Of a stretch of DNA of 64,000 bases, positions 8,529 to 17,547 are shown piece after piece. The DNA is from Mycolicibacterium crocinum (GTDB lineage Bacteria; Actinomycetota; Actinomycetes; Mycobacteriales; Mycobacteriaceae), in NCBI RefSeq assembly GCF_022370635.2, contig NZ_CP092362.2, positions 1,860,001 through 1,924,000 on the forward strand. Reading direction: 5' to 3'. The position numbers and the translations under genes were made by a program. The notes beneath the pieces are model-generated. The model did not search any database. It had not been told where the DNA came from and saw only the letters and a list, made by a program, of their open reading frames with translations. The stretch's first letter is position 1. Each line of letters opens with the position of its first letter.

Positions 8529-9308
8529 GTGACGCAGGAGATGCAGGTGGACGAACTCACCGTGGGCGAGGTCGCGAAGCGATTCGGCATCACGGTGCGC
8601 ACCCTTCACCACTACGACGAAATCGGGCTGCTGACCGCGAGTAAGCGCGCGGCATCGGGCTATCGGCTGTACACGTCGGAAGACCTGACACGGCTGTCCC
8701 AGATCATCGTCTACCGCCGCCTCGAGTTGCCTCTCGACGAGATCGCGACCCTGCTCGACGAGGGCGACGTGGTCAGCCACTTGATTCGTCAGCGCGAACG
8801 CGTCATGGCCAGGTTCGATGAGATGAAGGGCCTCATCGACGCAATCGATCACGCATTGGACAAAGCAATGAGCAACACACCCATGACCGACGACGATATG
8901 CGCGAACTCTTCGGCGATGGTTTCGACGACTACCAGGCCGAGGCTGAACAGAAGTGGGGCGAGACCGCGGAGTGGAAGGAATCGCAGCGCCGGACGAAGT
9001 CCTACGGCAAGCAGGAGTGGGTCCAGATCAAGTCCGAAGGGGAAGCCGTCGAAAAGGCGTTGGCCGACGCGTTCCGCGCGGGACTTCCTGCTGACTCTCC
9101 GCAGGCCATGGATGCCGCGGAAAAACACCGGCTGCACGTGAATCGCTGGTTCTACGACTGCCCGCCGGCTTTTCACCGGAACCTGGGCGATATGTACGTC
9201 AGCGATCCGCGTTACGTCGCCACCTACGACGAGTCATTCGGGCTCCCGGGTCTCGCGGCCTTCTGCCGCGACGCAATCCACGCGAACGCGGACCGACACG
9301 GCGACTGA
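8529..9308 (+). CDS. MerR family regulator with TipAS-like effector domain
   Basis: The protein has an N-terminal MerR DNA-binding domain (VGEVAKRFGITVRTLHHYDE), a helical dimerisation segment, and a C-terminal domain of about 120 residues (ELFGDGFDDYQAEAEQKWG to the end) like the TipAS/albicidin-binding domain. TipA-type proteins bind thiopeptides or other hydrophobic ligands and activate their own promoter. Possible starts are ATG 8520, GTG 8529 and ATG 8541. I prefer 8529 because the -10 box ends at 8521 and transcription should begin at about this G, giving a leaderless mRNA; ATG 8520 would lie inside the -10 element. The gene follows the P450 by 34 bases but has its own promoter. It may sense the operon product or an external toxin. 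Confidence 0.85.
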   Translation: MTQEMQVDELTVGEVAKRFGITVRTLHHYDEIGLLTASKRAASGYRLYTSEDLTRLSQIIVYRRLELPLDEIATLLDEGDVVSHLIRQRERVMARFDEMKGLIDAIDHALDKAMSNTPMTDDDMRELFGDGFDDYQAEAEQKWGETAEWKESQRRTKSYGKQEWVQIKSEGEAVEKALADAFRAGLPADSPQAMDAAEKHRLHVNRWFYDCPPAFHRNLGDMYVSDPRYVATYDESFGLPGLAAFCRDAIHANADRHGD

Positions 9309-9327
9309 GGGGCCTCGCTTCGGGAGT

Positions 9328-9344
9328 GGGTCGGTGGTCGACCC
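9328..9344. terminator. Hairpin between convergent genes, possible terminator
   Basis: GGGTCG and CGACCC form a 6-bp stem with a 5-base loop in the 48-bp gap between the convergent MerR and aminotransferase genes. There is no T-tract, so this is only a weak candidate. Confidence 0.25.
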
Positions 9345-9356
9345 CGCTCGTCGCGA

Positions 9357-10568
9357 TCACTGGCGATAGGTCGCCAGGAATCCTCCGATGCTGGCGATGG
9401 TGGTCTCGAGTTCCTCGGCGGACGGCAGCGTCACGATCCGGACATGGTCGGGCTCAGGCCAACTGAGGCCGGTGCCGGGGACGAGGTGAATCTTCTCCTG
9501 CAGCAACAGGTCCAGAACGAACTGCTCGTCGTCGCGGATCGGATACACGTTGAGGTCGATCTTGGGGAACGCGTACAGCGCGCCCCGCGGTTTCACGCAC
9601 GACACCCCGGGAATCGAATTCAGGGCGGCCCACGCCCGGTCGCGTTGGTCCTGTAGTAGGCCGGCCGGCAGCGTGAGGTCGTGCCCGGACCGGTCGGCTT
9701 CCAGGGCGATCCGAATCGCTTGCTGGGCAGGTGCATTCGCGCAGCGGCGCAAACCGGCGACGGTGGTCAGACCGTCGAGGTAGCTCACGGCGTGATCAGT
9801 CGGCCCGGACACCGCCAGCCAGCCCGCGCGGAATCCTGCGCAGCGGTATGCCTTTGACAGGCCGTTGAACGTCAGGCACAGCAGATCGGGCGCCAGTGAC
9901 GCGGTCGTGATGTGGACGGCGTCGTCGAAGAGGATTTTGTCGTAGATCTCGTCAGAGCACACGATGAGGTTGTGCTCGCGCGCGATGTCCAGAATGCCGG
10001 TCAACACCTCCGGCGGATACACCGCACCGGTCGGGTTGTTGGGGTTGATGATGACGATCGCCCGGGTGCGCGCGGTCACCTTCGCCGTGATATCGGCGAT
10101 GTCGGGATACCAGTCCGACGACTCGTCGCACCGATAGTGGACGGCGCGGCCGCCGTTGACGTTCACGGCGTCGGTCCACACGGGGAAGTCAGGCGCGGGC
10201 ACCAGGACCTCGTCGCGCTCGTCGAGCAGCGCGGTCATCGCGACCGTGATCAGTTCGGACGCGCCGTTACCAAGGAACACATGCTCGACGTCGATACCCG
10301 GGACCCCACGGGCGCAGTGGTACTGCACGACGGCTTCCCGCGCCGACAGCAGCCCCTTGGTGGGGGTGTATCCGGCGGAGGAAGTGAGGGTTTCGGCGAT
10401 GTCGCGAATCAGTTCGGCCGGCGGCTCGAAACCGAACGGAAACGGGTCGCCGGTGTCCAGGCGCATGACGCGGTGTCCGGCCGCCTCCAAGCGTGCTGCC
10501 TCGTCGGCGATCGATCGCGCAGTCTCGCGCGACAGGCTGAACAGCCTGCTCGACTGCGCGAATTTCAT
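9357..10568 (-). CDS. Class I/II PLP-dependent aminotransferase (AlaA-like)
   Basis: The protein has 403 residues, typical of aminotransferase family I. Lys239 in FNGLSKAYRCAGFRAGW is the expected Schiff-base lysine for pyridoxal phosphate. NPNNPTGAVYP (about 175-185) and SDEIYDKILFDD (about 205-216) are the cofactor-binding Asn and Asp-Tyr segments. The overall pattern, in particular GLSKxYRxAGFRxGW and the N-terminal RLDTGDPFPFGF, resembles glutamate-pyruvate aminotransferase AlaA of E. coli. The expected reaction is reversible transfer of the amino group between alanine and 2-oxoglutarate. The ATG start at 10568 is clear. It is transcribed alone, convergent with the MerR gene and divergent from the kinase gene. 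Confidence 0.85.
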   Translation of the reverse strand: MKFAQSSRLFSLSRETARSIADEAARLEAAGHRVMRLDTGDPFPFGFEPPAELIRDIAETLTSSAGYTPTKGLLSAREAVVQYHCARGVPGIDVEHVFLGNGASELITVAMTALLDERDEVLVPAPDFPVWTDAVNVNGGRAVHYRCDESSDWYPDIADITAKVTARTRAIVIINPNNPTGAVYPPEVLTGILDIAREHNLIVCSDEIYDKILFDDAVHITTASLAPDLLCLTFNGLSKAYRCAGFRAGWLAVSGPTDHAVSYLDGLTTVAGLRRCANAPAQQAIRIALEADRSGHDLTLPAGLLQDQRDRAWAALNSIPGVSCVKPRGALYAFPKIDLNVYPIRDDEQFVLDLLLQEKIHLVPGTGLSWPEPDHVRIVTLPSAEELETTIASIGGFLATYRQ

Positions 10569-11013
10569 GCGGTTCCTTTGCAGGTCACCCCTGATTGCGG
10601 GGCTTGTATTAACCGAAGCGTCAAAAGCCTAGCTCGCAACCCTGGACTGACCGAGCGATCAGGTGAACCCGCGGTCGGAACGTTCGACGGACGACGCGCA
10701 GCGGCGCCGCCTGGCCGGCGTTGGTGCTGGTGTGAGTGGGGCAGCGTCGAGTAGTCACCGGAACCGGCGGCCAGGCGTTGCGCAGGTCGCTCGGGGACGC
10801 CAAAACGTTACACCGATACGGCATTTCATGTTGGGCTGCTTGAACTTTCGATGTGAACGGCGCGTTCGTGCGGCCCAGCGGGCGCCTCACCAGCGGATAG
10901 GTAAAGAAGGTTAGGCTCAGTTGCGAGATGAGTCACCCACGGCACACAACCGCGAAGCAATTAGAGCGTTTAACGCTGGTTTGCATCAGCGTCATTGCGG
11001 CTACGGAGAGAGT
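10569..11013. other. 445-bp intergenic region between divergent genes
   Basis: This stretch must hold the promoters of the aminotransferase (minus) and the Ser/Thr kinase (plus). Open frames inside it are short, lack ribosome binding sites and give Arg/Ala-rich translations of the kind seen in non-coding frames of this DNA. A TTAGGCT sequence at 10911-10917 could be part of a -10 box for the kinase, but I could not pair it with a convincing -35. No RNA gene or repeat is apparent. Confidence 0.5.
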
Positions 11014-12189
11014 ATGACCGGCCACGAGATGCTCGTGGACCGCTACGCGCTGCACGGGGTTCTCGGTCGCGGCGGCATGGCTGAGGTCCGCGAAGGTTGG
11101 GACACCAGGCTGGGTCGGCCGGTGGCCATCAAACTGCTGCACCCCGCGCTGATCGCGGAGCCGGGGGTTCGCAGCCGATTCGAGGACGAAGCACGCTCGG
11201 CGGCGCAGCTCTGCCATCAGAACATCGTCACGGTGTACGACTTCGGCGAACACCAGGGCAGCCCGTTCATCGTGATGGAACGCCTGCCCGGTCAGACCCT
11301 GGCCGACGTCATCGCCGCTGGGCCGATGCCGGCACATCACGTCCGCGCGATGCTCGATGATGTTCTTGCCGGTCTGAGCGCAGCGCACGCCGCCGGGGTA
11401 CTACATCGGGACATCAAGCCGGGCAACATCCTGGTATCGGCGCCAGGCGACTCGATGAAGGTCGCCGACTTCGGCATCGCCAAGACCGGTGGTGCTGCCT
11501 ACACGATGACCGGCCAGATCGTGGGCACGATGTGCTACATGAGCCCCGAGCGTATCGCCGGGGCTCCCGCGTCGATCCGAGACGATCTCTACGCGGTCGG
11601 GCTTCTGGGCTACGAGGCGCTGCTGGGTCGACGCCTGTTCCCGCAAGACAATCCCGCTGCGCTGGCACACGCGATCATGGACAGCACACCACCGCCGGTG
11701 GCGTCGGTGCGCGCCGACGTCGACCCGGTGCTGGCCGCCGTTATCGACCGTGCGATCGCACGAGATCCTGCGCAGCGCTTCGGCAGTGCCGAGCAGATGC
11801 GCGCTGCTCTGTCCGGTGATCGGCGGGCGCTACTCGACGGCGCCGTGCCCGTACAGCGGCCGGCGACCAAAGTGCTTGAGGGCCCGCCGGTCCCGGTCAC
11901 CCACTATCCGCCGCCGCGGCAGCGTCGGCGCACGGCAGGCCGCAAGTACGGGATTGGGGCCGGCGTGCTTGGTGCCCTGGCCATCTCGGTGGTGGCGCTG
12001 GTAATGGATCCGTCGTCGTCGACGCCGGCACCGCAACCGGTCAGCACTAGTACCCCCGTCGCACCACCGCCGAGCGTCGCCCCGCCGCCGAGCCCGGTCG
12101 TGCAACAGCCCGCTCCAGCGGTCGAGGATAGGCCGGGCGCGCCGAGCGGCGGCGGGGGCCACGGAAAGGGCAACAAGAAGCGGGGTTAG
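11014..12189 (+). CDS. Transmembrane Ser/Thr protein kinase (Pkn family)
   Basis: The N-terminal 270 residues are a complete eukaryotic-like kinase domain: the Gly-rich loop GRGGMAEV, ATP-anchoring Lys40 (VAIKLL), the HRD catalytic loop HRDIKPGNIL with Asp133, the DFG loop ADFGIAK with Asp152, and an APE-like YMSPE. Residues of about 310-331 form one membrane helix, followed by a short Pro/Ser-rich extracellular tail ending in Gly and Lys. It therefore looks like a short PknB-type receptor without PASTA repeats. ATG 11014 with an upstream GGAGAG site is the best start; an open frame continues upstream but starts outside the kinase homology. It faces the STAS gene tail to tail. Confidence 0.88.
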   Translation: MTGHEMLVDRYALHGVLGRGGMAEVREGWDTRLGRPVAIKLLHPALIAEPGVRSRFEDEARSAAQLCHQNIVTVYDFGEHQGSPFIVMERLPGQTLADVIAAGPMPAHHVRAMLDDVLAGLSAAHAAGVLHRDIKPGNILVSAPGDSMKVADFGIAKTGGAAYTMTGQIVGTMCYMSPERIAGAPASIRDDLYAVGLLGYEALLGRRLFPQDNPAALAHAIMDSTPPPVASVRADVDPVLAAVIDRAIARDPAQRFGSAEQMRAALSGDRRALLDGAVPVQRPATKVLEGPPVPVTHYPPPRQRRRTAGRKYGIGAGVLGALAISVVALVMDPSSSTPAPQPVSTSTPVAPPPSVAPPPSPVVQQPAPAVEDRPGAPSGGGGHGKGNKKRG

Positions 12190-12225
12190 AAGCCTGCGCT
12201 CGTCAACGGCTAGCTGCGGACGGGA

Positions 12226-12561
12226 TTATGCGCACAACGACTCGCAGAGAGTGATGACGCGCGAGACGCATTGTGCGGGTTCGAGGTCCAGCGTGACGTC
12301 CGCCATGCGGCAGCGGTCCTCGATGCTGTAGAGCGCCGAAAGGCCGGTGCAGTCGAAGAATGTCACCCGGGTCATGTCGAGGGCGATCCGCCGGCAGTTG
12401 GCCGCACTGCGGAGCACGTAGTCGCTGAATTGCCGGGCGGTGGACATGTCGACGTCGCCGATGACTGTGATACGGACGTCGGCGGTGCCAGGCCACTCGG
12501 CGGACAACTGGATTCGGCGGGTGGGCGGGTCACTGGTCGACGGCAAAAAAGACAAAGACAT
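12226..12561 (-). CDS. STAS-domain protein, anti-sigma factor antagonist type
   Basis: The 111-residue protein is one STAS domain (about 25-108). STAS antagonists bind anti-sigma kinases and are switched by phosphorylation of a Ser in the motif DSxGL. Here the motif reads FFDCTGLSAL, so the phosphorylated Ser is replaced by Cys71 and followed by Thr72. The protein may therefore escape normal phosphorylation, be controlled at Thr, or respond to thiol oxidation (inference). ATG 12561 is chosen because upstream residues in the open frame do not belong to the domain. The neighbours are a Ser/Thr kinase and a GAF-ANTAR protein, so the area looks like a signalling island. Confidence 0.75.
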   Translation of the reverse strand: MSLSFLPSTSDPPTRRIQLSAEWPGTADVRITVIGDVDMSTARQFSDYVLRSAANCRRIALDMTRVTFFDCTGLSALYSIEDRCRMADVTLDLEPAQCVSRVITLCESLCA

Positions 12562-12737
12562 TGAATCGGCTCCGATGAGCAATAGAAGGAAGAAGCAAGT
12601 TTTGTGTGGGACGCGCCCGAAAGGCTCGCATTGCGGGTGCGAGGTGCACCGCACGCCTGCGACGAATACCGCGGCTGGAAATTCAACCTGCTTCGACCCT
12701 ACACGCAACGGGCGACGCGGCCCAGTCCCGAAAGAAG

Positions 12738-13490
12738 TTACTGCTCAGCCGGCCTAGCGGAGACGAGTCGCTCCGCGATTTCGGCCAGGCGGGTGTTCGA
12801 TTCCTGGGACATTCTCCGCAGTAGCTCGAATGCGGCGACCGCGTCGATATTGAACCGTTCCATCAGCAGTCCCTTGGCTTGGCCGATCACATCCCGGCTC
12901 GCCAACGCACTGCGAAATTGTTGTTCGCGGCGCATCGAATTCCAGGCCACGCTCGTGTGTGCGGCGTAGACGAGACCTAATTCGATGGAGTCGTCGTCGA
13001 AGGCGCCCGCCGATTCGGCGTAGAGGTTCAGTGCGACGAACAATGCGCTCTCGCCGAACAGACGGAACGAGAGAACCGATCGCACCGGCGTGCGGTCGAG
13101 CGCGGCCGCACGGTATTTCGGCCAGCGGTCTTCAGCGGCAAGATTGTCGATGTGGATGATCTGATGAGTCCACGCCGCGGAAAGGCAAGGGCCCTCGCCG
13201 TTTTCGCGTTGCACCTCGTCGAGCACGGTGGGGTAGCGGTGCGTCGCGCCCATCGTGGTGATGTGTTCGATGCCTTCGATGACGGTCAGGCCCGCGTACT
13301 GAGCGCCCGGTACCGACTCCACGGTGGTCTCGCCGATCGCGCGCAGCGCCGAGTCGAAGTCGCCGTCCTGCGCCCGCTGCACATCGTCGACCTGATGCAG
13401 GACCGTGAATGTCTGGGCGCGCTCCTCGGACAACTCCAGATCGAGCTGAGCCAGTTGCTCAGCTGCGTTGTCGTCGGGGCGTCCCGCCAC
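12738..13490 (-). CDS. GAF-ANTAR domain RNA-binding antiterminator-type regulator
   Basis: The 250-residue protein has an N-terminal helical lead, a GAF sensor domain (about 40-170) and a C-terminal ANTAR domain (about 190-245; QFRSALASRDVIGQAKGLLMERFNID, then AAFELLRRMSQESNTRL). ANTAR proteins bind paired RNA hairpins and block termination. The GAF part usually binds a small ligand, but none can be read here. The start is GTG at 13490 with the ribosome binding site GGAGG six bases before it. It lies 176 bp upstream of the STAS gene on the same strand, so they may be coupled or separate. Confidence 0.83.
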   Translation of the reverse strand: MAGRPDDNAAEQLAQLDLELSEERAQTFTVLHQVDDVQRAQDGDFDSALRAIGETTVESVPGAQYAGLTVIEGIEHITTMGATHRYPTVLDEVQRENGEGPCLSAAWTHQIIHIDNLAAEDRWPKYRAAALDRTPVRSVLSFRLFGESALFVALNLYAESAGAFDDDSIELGLVYAAHTSVAWNSMRREQQFRSALASRDVIGQAKGLLMERFNIDAVAAFELLRRMSQESNTRLAEIAERLVSARPAEQ

Positions 13491-13576
13491 GGTGCCTCCA
13501 ATTCATCGCCTGGATCCGAATATGGCACCCGACCCTGTGGGCCACAACCGGGGCCCGCCCGACGTCATCAGTTGCG

Positions 13577-13861
13577 TCAGCAGGGCATGTCCGCGGGCGT
13601 GTAGTACGGCACACCATCGCCGGTCATGCACGGGGGGCGGCCGGACGCGGACTGCGCCGCCGCATCCTCGGGTGAGGCGACCGGCGGCACCACTCCCGGG
13701 CTGAGCTCGATACCGGGACCGACCATGACCTGGGGACCGAACACCACGCACCCGGTCGCGTCCTGCGCTGCCGCGGCTGCGCCGCACTCGTCGGCCTGGG
13801 CCGACGACGGCGCCACCAGCAGTGCCGCAGCCATCACCGCCACCGCGAACAGAGTCTTCAT
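13577..13861 (-). CDS. Small secreted cysteine-containing protein
   Basis: The 94-residue product begins with a clear signal peptide (MKTLFAVAVMAAALLVAPSS, cleavage probably after AQA near residue 23). The mature part is about 70 residues and has four Cys (positions about 26, 38, 78 and 94), enough for two disulfides, and a Pro/Gly-rich middle. I do not recognise a family. An in-frame ATG upstream would add residues that disrupt the signal peptide, so the start at 13861 is preferred. It is divergently arranged with another small secreted protein gene at 13999. Confidence 0.65.
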   Translation of the reverse strand: MKTLFAVAVMAAALLVAPSSAQADECGAAAAAQDATGCVVFGPQVMVGPGIELSPGVVPPVASPEDAAAQSASGRPPCMTGDGVPYYTPADMPC

Positions 13862-13985
13862 CGGTCTTGTTCTACTCTCTCGGCGCGTCGGCGGCGGTGC
13901 GAATGCGAAAGAGGCTGTCGCGCAGCGTGTGACCACGCTAACTAGTTCAGCTAAGAGAATTGGCGTTTCAACGCGTCAATCCGGG

Positions 13986-13998
13986 TATACGGCCTTGC
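13986..13998 (+). promoter_or_regulatory. Possible -10 element of a leaderless transcript
   Basis: TATACG at 13986-13991 sits 7 bases before the ATG at 13999, the distance expected if transcription starts at the A of the start codon. No ribosome binding site precedes the ATG. A TTGGCG at 13960-13965 could be the -35, but its spacing of 20 bases is long. Confidence 0.35.
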
Positions 13999-14403
13999 AT
14001 GGCACTGAAAACGATTTCCCTGACATCAGTTTTCCTCTCCGGTGCTGCAGCCGTCGCGATCGCGGCCGCTCCACTTGCTGCCGCTGATCCCGCGCCGGGG
14101 TGCGTCAACCCCGACGGGAGCCCGTGTCCGGTGGCCACAGCCGGTCCGAACGGCGCCTCCGGCGCGATCCCAGGTGGTCCGAGTGGCTCGGCGGACGGCA
14201 ACGGCGCGGCCGGTTCGATTCCGTACGGCCCGAGCGGTGCGGCGGACGGTAACGGCGCATCCGGCTCGATTCCCTACGGCCCAGGCGGCACCGCAGACCG
14301 CAATGGGGCCAGTGGCGGCATCCCGAACGGCCCGAGCGGATCAGCCGGCCCGGGCGGGGCGACCGGATGCATCCCCTACGTGGGTTGCGCCTCGGTCGGC
14401 TGA
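13999..14403 (+). CDS. Small secreted protein built of 17-residue Gly/Ser/Pro repeats
   Basis: The 134-residue protein has an N-terminal signal peptide (residues 1 to about 29, ending LAAADPAPG), a short lead with Cys35 and Cys43, four tandem 17-residue repeats (57-124) of the type IPYGPSGAADGNGASGS, and a tail with Cys124 and Cys130 (GCIPYVGC). The repeats are flexible and turn-rich, with no charge clusters. I know no function; a surface or secreted structural role is the natural guess. The ATG lacks an upstream ribosome binding site and may be leaderless. It ends 10 bp from the end of bluB on the other strand. Confidence 0.7.
   Translation: MALKTISLTSVFLSGAAAVAIAAAPLAAADPAPGCVNPDGSPCPVATAGPNGASGAIPGGPSGSADGNGAAGSIPYGPSGAADGNGASGSIPYGPGGTADRNGASGGIPNGPSGSAGPGGATGCIPYVGCASVG
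14167..14370 (+). repeat. Four tandem 51-bp coding repeats
   Basis: Units start at 14167, 14218, 14269 and 14320. They encode four 17-residue copies beginning Ile-Pro; copies two and three are closest to each other, and the fourth is the most diverged. Confidence 0.8.
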
Positions 14404-14413
14404 CGAAACCTAG

Positions 14414-15079
14414 CTAATTCCACCGGTTTTCGCTGACGAATTCGGCGAGTGGGCGTGCATTAGTCCACTCGTCGATTTCCAGCGCCGGGCGATCGGGGAA
14501 GTCCGGTACCGGACCCAGGCACAGCACGGCCACGGGCTCGGCACCATCGGGCATCTCCAGCAACTCGGCGAGACGCTGCGGGTCGAAGATCGACACCCAG
14601 CCCATGCCGAGGCCCTCGGCACGCGCTGCGAGCCAGAGGTTTTGGATCGCACACGACACCGAGGCCAAATCCATGTGCGGCATCGTCCGCCGGCCGAAGA
14701 CATGGCTGTCGCGGCCGTCGCCGAGCGCGACCACCAGTAGCTCAGCGCATTCGAGGATGCCCTCGACCTTCAGCGCTAGGAACTCGCTGGCGCGGGTGCC
14801 CAGTGCCGCCGCAGTGTGCTGGCGTTCCTCGTCGACCAGGGCATGAATCTTGTGCCGCAATCCCGTGTCGGTGATACGGATGAACCGCCAGGGCTGCATC
14901 AGTCCGACGCTGGGAGCGGCGTGAGCGGCCGCGAGCAGTCGGGCCAACACCGCGTCGGGCACTGAGGTGCCTGTACTGAATCTGCGCATGTCCCGGCGCT
15001 CGTGGATGACGCGGTAGACGGCGCGACGCTCGTCGTCGGCGAACACGTGCTCGGTCACGGGGTCATCGTAGAGAGGCAC
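14414..15079 (-). CDS. bluB: 5,6-dimethylbenzimidazole synthase BluB
   Basis: BluB converts reduced FMN and oxygen into 5,6-dimethylbenzimidazole, the lower ligand of vitamin B12. The 221-residue protein is in the nitroreductase fold and shows family features: ERRDMRRFSTG near residue 28 (FMN phosphate contact), the APSVGLMQPWRFI segment that distinguishes BluB from ordinary nitroreductases, and GLGMGWVSIFDP near residue 170. The start is GTG at 15079. No other cobalamin gene is adjacent. The M. tuberculosis equivalent is Rv0306, from memory. Confidence 0.85.
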   Translation of the reverse strand: MPLYDDPVTEHVFADDERRAVYRVIHERRDMRRFSTGTSVPDAVLARLLAAAHAAPSVGLMQPWRFIRITDTGLRHKIHALVDEERQHTAAALGTRASEFLALKVEGILECAELLVVALGDGRDSHVFGRRTMPHMDLASVSCAIQNLWLAARAEGLGMGWVSIFDPQRLAELLEMPDGAEPVAVLCLGPVPDFPDRPALEIDEWTNARPLAEFVSENRWN

Positions 15080-15183
15080 GGTGCGATAACGACCGGCGCG
15101 GTGCGGCGGTTCAGGCGCGCTTGGGGTGGTTACTCTAGGGATCCCGGAGCGGCAGTGGCGCCGCGCCGAGCAAGGAGGGGGCC

Positions 15184-16128
15184 ATGTCCGCGTCCCGCAC
15201 GGCCGTCAAGAACGGCACCGAGTTGCCGCCCGGCCGGACCGTCGAGGTCAGGGCCGCCGACGGCACCCGCCTGCACACCGAGGTCTTCGGACCGCCGGAC
15301 GGCTATCCGATCGTGCTGGCGCACGGCATCACCTGCGCCCTTCGGGTCTGGCACGAGCAGATCAAGGATCTGTCCCGCGACTTTCGGGTGATCGCCTACG
15401 ACCACCGCGGACACGGCCGCAGCGGGGTCCCGCGCCGGTCCGGATACAGCCTCGGCCACCTGGCCGGTGACCTCGACGCGGTGCTGACCGCCACCCTGCG
15501 GCCCGGTGAGCGAGCGGTGATCGCCGGACACTCGATGGGCGGCATCGCAATCAGCTCGTGGGCTGACCGCTACCGGCATCGGGTTCTCCAGCGCGCCGAC
15601 GCTGTCGCACTGATCAACACCACCACCGGCGACCTGTTGAAGGAAATCAATCTGCTGCGGGTGCCCGCGCTACTGGCGGCCGGCAGATCACTGGCCGCAC
15701 GACACCTGATCAGGACCTTCGGCGGCGCACCCTTGATTTGGGGCGCCCAGCCCGGCAGCCGCTGGTTCGTCTCGATGATGGCGGTCGGCGCCGGGGCGGA
15801 CCCGGCCGTCGGCAAACTCATCCACGATCTGTTCGCCGAGACCCCGGCCGGCGGCCGTGGCGCGTGGGCGCGAGTGCTCGTCGACGAGATAGGGCCGCGC
15901 CACATCGATCTCACCGGACTGACCGTGCCCACGTTGGTGATCGGCAGCACCAAGGATCGGCTGTTGCCGATGTGCCAGTCGCGCAAGATCGCCGAGGCCG
16001 TGCCCAATCTGGTTGACCTGGTCGAGATACCGGGCGGACACTGCGCGATCCTGGAGCACCCCGACGTCGTCAACGGGCATCTGCGGGCGCTGGTTTCGTC
16101 GATCACCGCGCAGCGCATCAGCTCCTAA
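15184..16128 (+). CDS. hpx: Alpha/beta hydrolase, Hpx (Rv3171c)-like
   Basis: The 314-residue protein has the alpha/beta hydrolase core: oxyanion segment [15 protein letters not shown], the strand [13 protein letters not shown], nucleophile Ser117 in AGHSMGG, acid near residue 261 (GSTKDRLLP) and His near 287 ([10 protein letters not shown]). It strongly resembles the M. tuberculosis protein named non-haem haloperoxidase Hpx (Rv3171c); such proteins are more likely esterases than true haloperoxidases. The ATG has the site AAGGAGGGG seven bases upstream. Its TAA overlaps the stop of the amine oxidase on the other strand (CTAA). The next gene on that strand is aofH, as in M. tuberculosis. Confidence 0.85.
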   Translation: MSASRTAVKNGTELPPGRTVEVRAADGTRLHTEVFGPPDGYPIVLAHGITCALRVWHEQIKDLSRDFRVIAYDHRGHGRSGVPRRSGYSLGHLAGDLDAVLTATLRPGERAVIAGHSMGGIAISSWADRYRHRVLQRADAVALINTTTGDLLKEINLLRVPALLAAGRSLAARHLIRTFGGAPLIWGAQPGSRWFVSMMAVGAGADPAVGKLIHDLFAETPAGGRGAWARVLVDEIGPRHIDLTGLTVPTLVIGSTKDRLLPMCQSRKIAEAVPNLVDLVEIPGGHCAILEHPDVVNGHLRALVSSITAQRISS

Positions 16129-17459
16129 AGCGCCGCGGCGACCTCGGTTGCCGCGCGCAGTCCGGAGCGCACCGCACCGTCCAGGAAGCCGGTCCACTCG
16201 TCGGCGGTCTCGGTGCCGGCCCAATGCAACGGGCCGACCGGTTCGCGCAGCAGGTGGCCGAACTCCGTCCACACACCGGGTGGCACCGCCGCGGTCGGGC
16301 CACCGGGAGCGAAAGTTTCTGCGCCCCAACAATAGTCGAGATATTCGACGGGGCTTTCGGCGTCCGGGCCATAGAGTGCGGCAAAACCGGCTAGTGCTTG
16401 GCGACGGCGTTCCTCGGCGCTAAGCGCATCGAAGCCCCGCGAGTCGACGAACCCGAGCAGGATTCCAGGACCGCCGGCGCCGGGGCTGACGTCGAAGGTG
16501 ATGAAGACCGGTCCCTGATCGGACAGCGCCTGCCCGGACAGGCCCTTGTCGCGCCAGAACGGACGCGAATACGCGGCGTAGGCCTTGCTCAGAGCGCCCT
16601 GCGGCCAGCGTTGGGCCAGCTGTTGGTAGCCGATCGGTGGCGGTGGTGCGACGTCGATGTTCAGCCGATGTGCCGGCGGGATGGCCAGGATGACCCGTCG
16701 CGCCTCGACGACCCCGCCCGACGACGTGACCGCCACCGCGTCGTCGGACCATTCGATCCGGCTGACGACCGCGTTGAGTCGGACGCGGTCGCCGAGCTCG
16801 GCGGCCATCGCCTGGGCGATCTGCTGGGTACCGCCCGGGAAGTGGTCTTGCTGGGCGCCGCCGACGACGTCGAGCATGCGATCCAGGCCGCCGGCCGCTT
16901 TGACGTAGCGCACCGCGTGCAGCATCGACACCTCGTCGGGCTCGGCGCCCCAGGTCACCCGCGACATGATGGCCATGAGGTCCCGCGACGACGCACTGGC
17001 GCCCACCGAGCGCAACCAGCCGCCCAGGGACGTACCGTCCAGCTGCTTGGCCTTGGCTGACGTCCAGGGCTGCGCGACGTCGACGCCCTTCGACAGTCGC
17101 GCGACCTGCCACTGGATCCGGCCGATGTCGAGGAGCCCGAGCAGCGACAACTTGGGGATCGTGCCGCGGTAGGACCGCACCTTGCCGCGCCACCGGATGA
17201 GGTTGGCACCCTCGTGATAGGTGGGGGAGGTGGGGCAGCCGAGTTCTTCGGCCAGCGCGATCACCGCGTCCTGGGTGGGACCGACGAAGGTGCCACCGAG
17301 ATCGACCGGCACACCGGCCAGCGATGTCGTGCTCGAACGGCCGCCGACGCGGTCGCGACCCTCCAACACCAGTACCTCATGCCCGCGTTTGACCAGTTCA
17401 CGAGCGGCTGTCAGACCGGCGAAGCCGGCACCGATGACCACGACGTCATAACCCACCAC
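16125..17459 (-). CDS. aofH: Flavin-containing monoamine oxidase, AofH-like
   Basis: The protein of about 444 residues opens with the FAD-binding dinucleotide fold [16 protein letters not shown], followed by [11 protein letters not shown], and ends with the second FAD motif [14 protein letters not shown], as in monoamine oxidases and aofH (Rv3170) of M. tuberculosis. These enzymes oxidise primary amines to aldehydes with release of ammonia and hydrogen peroxide. The reading frame continues upstream, but homology begins just before the first FAD strand. GTG 17459 (preceded by GGTGG) is preferred; ATG 17498 would add 13 residues. It shares a strand with the LLM, Rv3169-like and Rv3168-like genes and may form an operon with them. 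Confidence 0.85.
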   Translation of the reverse strand: MVGYDVVVIGAGFAGLTAARELVKRGHEVLVLEGRDRVGGRSSTTSLAGVPVDLGGTFVGPTQDAVIALAEELGCPTSPTYHEGANLIRWRGKVRSYRGTIPKLSLLGLLDIGRIQWQVARLSKGVDVAQPWTSAKAKQLDGTSLGGWLRSVGASASSRDLMAIMSRVTWGAEPDEVSMLHAVRYVKAAGGLDRMLDVVGGAQQDHFPGGTQQIAQAMAAELGDRVRLNAVVSRIEWSDDAVAVTSSGGVVEARRVILAIPPAHRLNIDVAPPPPIGYQQLAQRWPQGALSKAYAAYSRPFWRDKGLSGQALSDQGPVFITFDVSPGAGGPGILLGFVDSRGFDALSAEERRRQALAGFAALYGPDAESPVEYLDYCWGAETFAPGGPTAAVPPGVWTEFGHLLREPVGPLHWAGTETADEWTGFLDGAVRSGLRAATEVAAAL

Positions 17460-17547
17460 CCCACCAGTGTTGCCTGTCCCTCGCGCCCGAACCGACATTT
17501 GGCCGCGAAAGTGCGAGTGGCGAGCTGCAGAACGTCGACTTCGGCGG

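Noticed and set aside
10621..10914. Two opposing frames of 83-89 codons in the gap before the Ser/Thr kinase
   Set aside because: No ribosome binding site, no family signal, and Arg-rich composition; probably chance frames.
13960..14000. Start of the repeat protein upstream of ATG 13999
   Set aside because: Residues before MALKTISL would break the signal peptide, and no ribosome binding site supports them.
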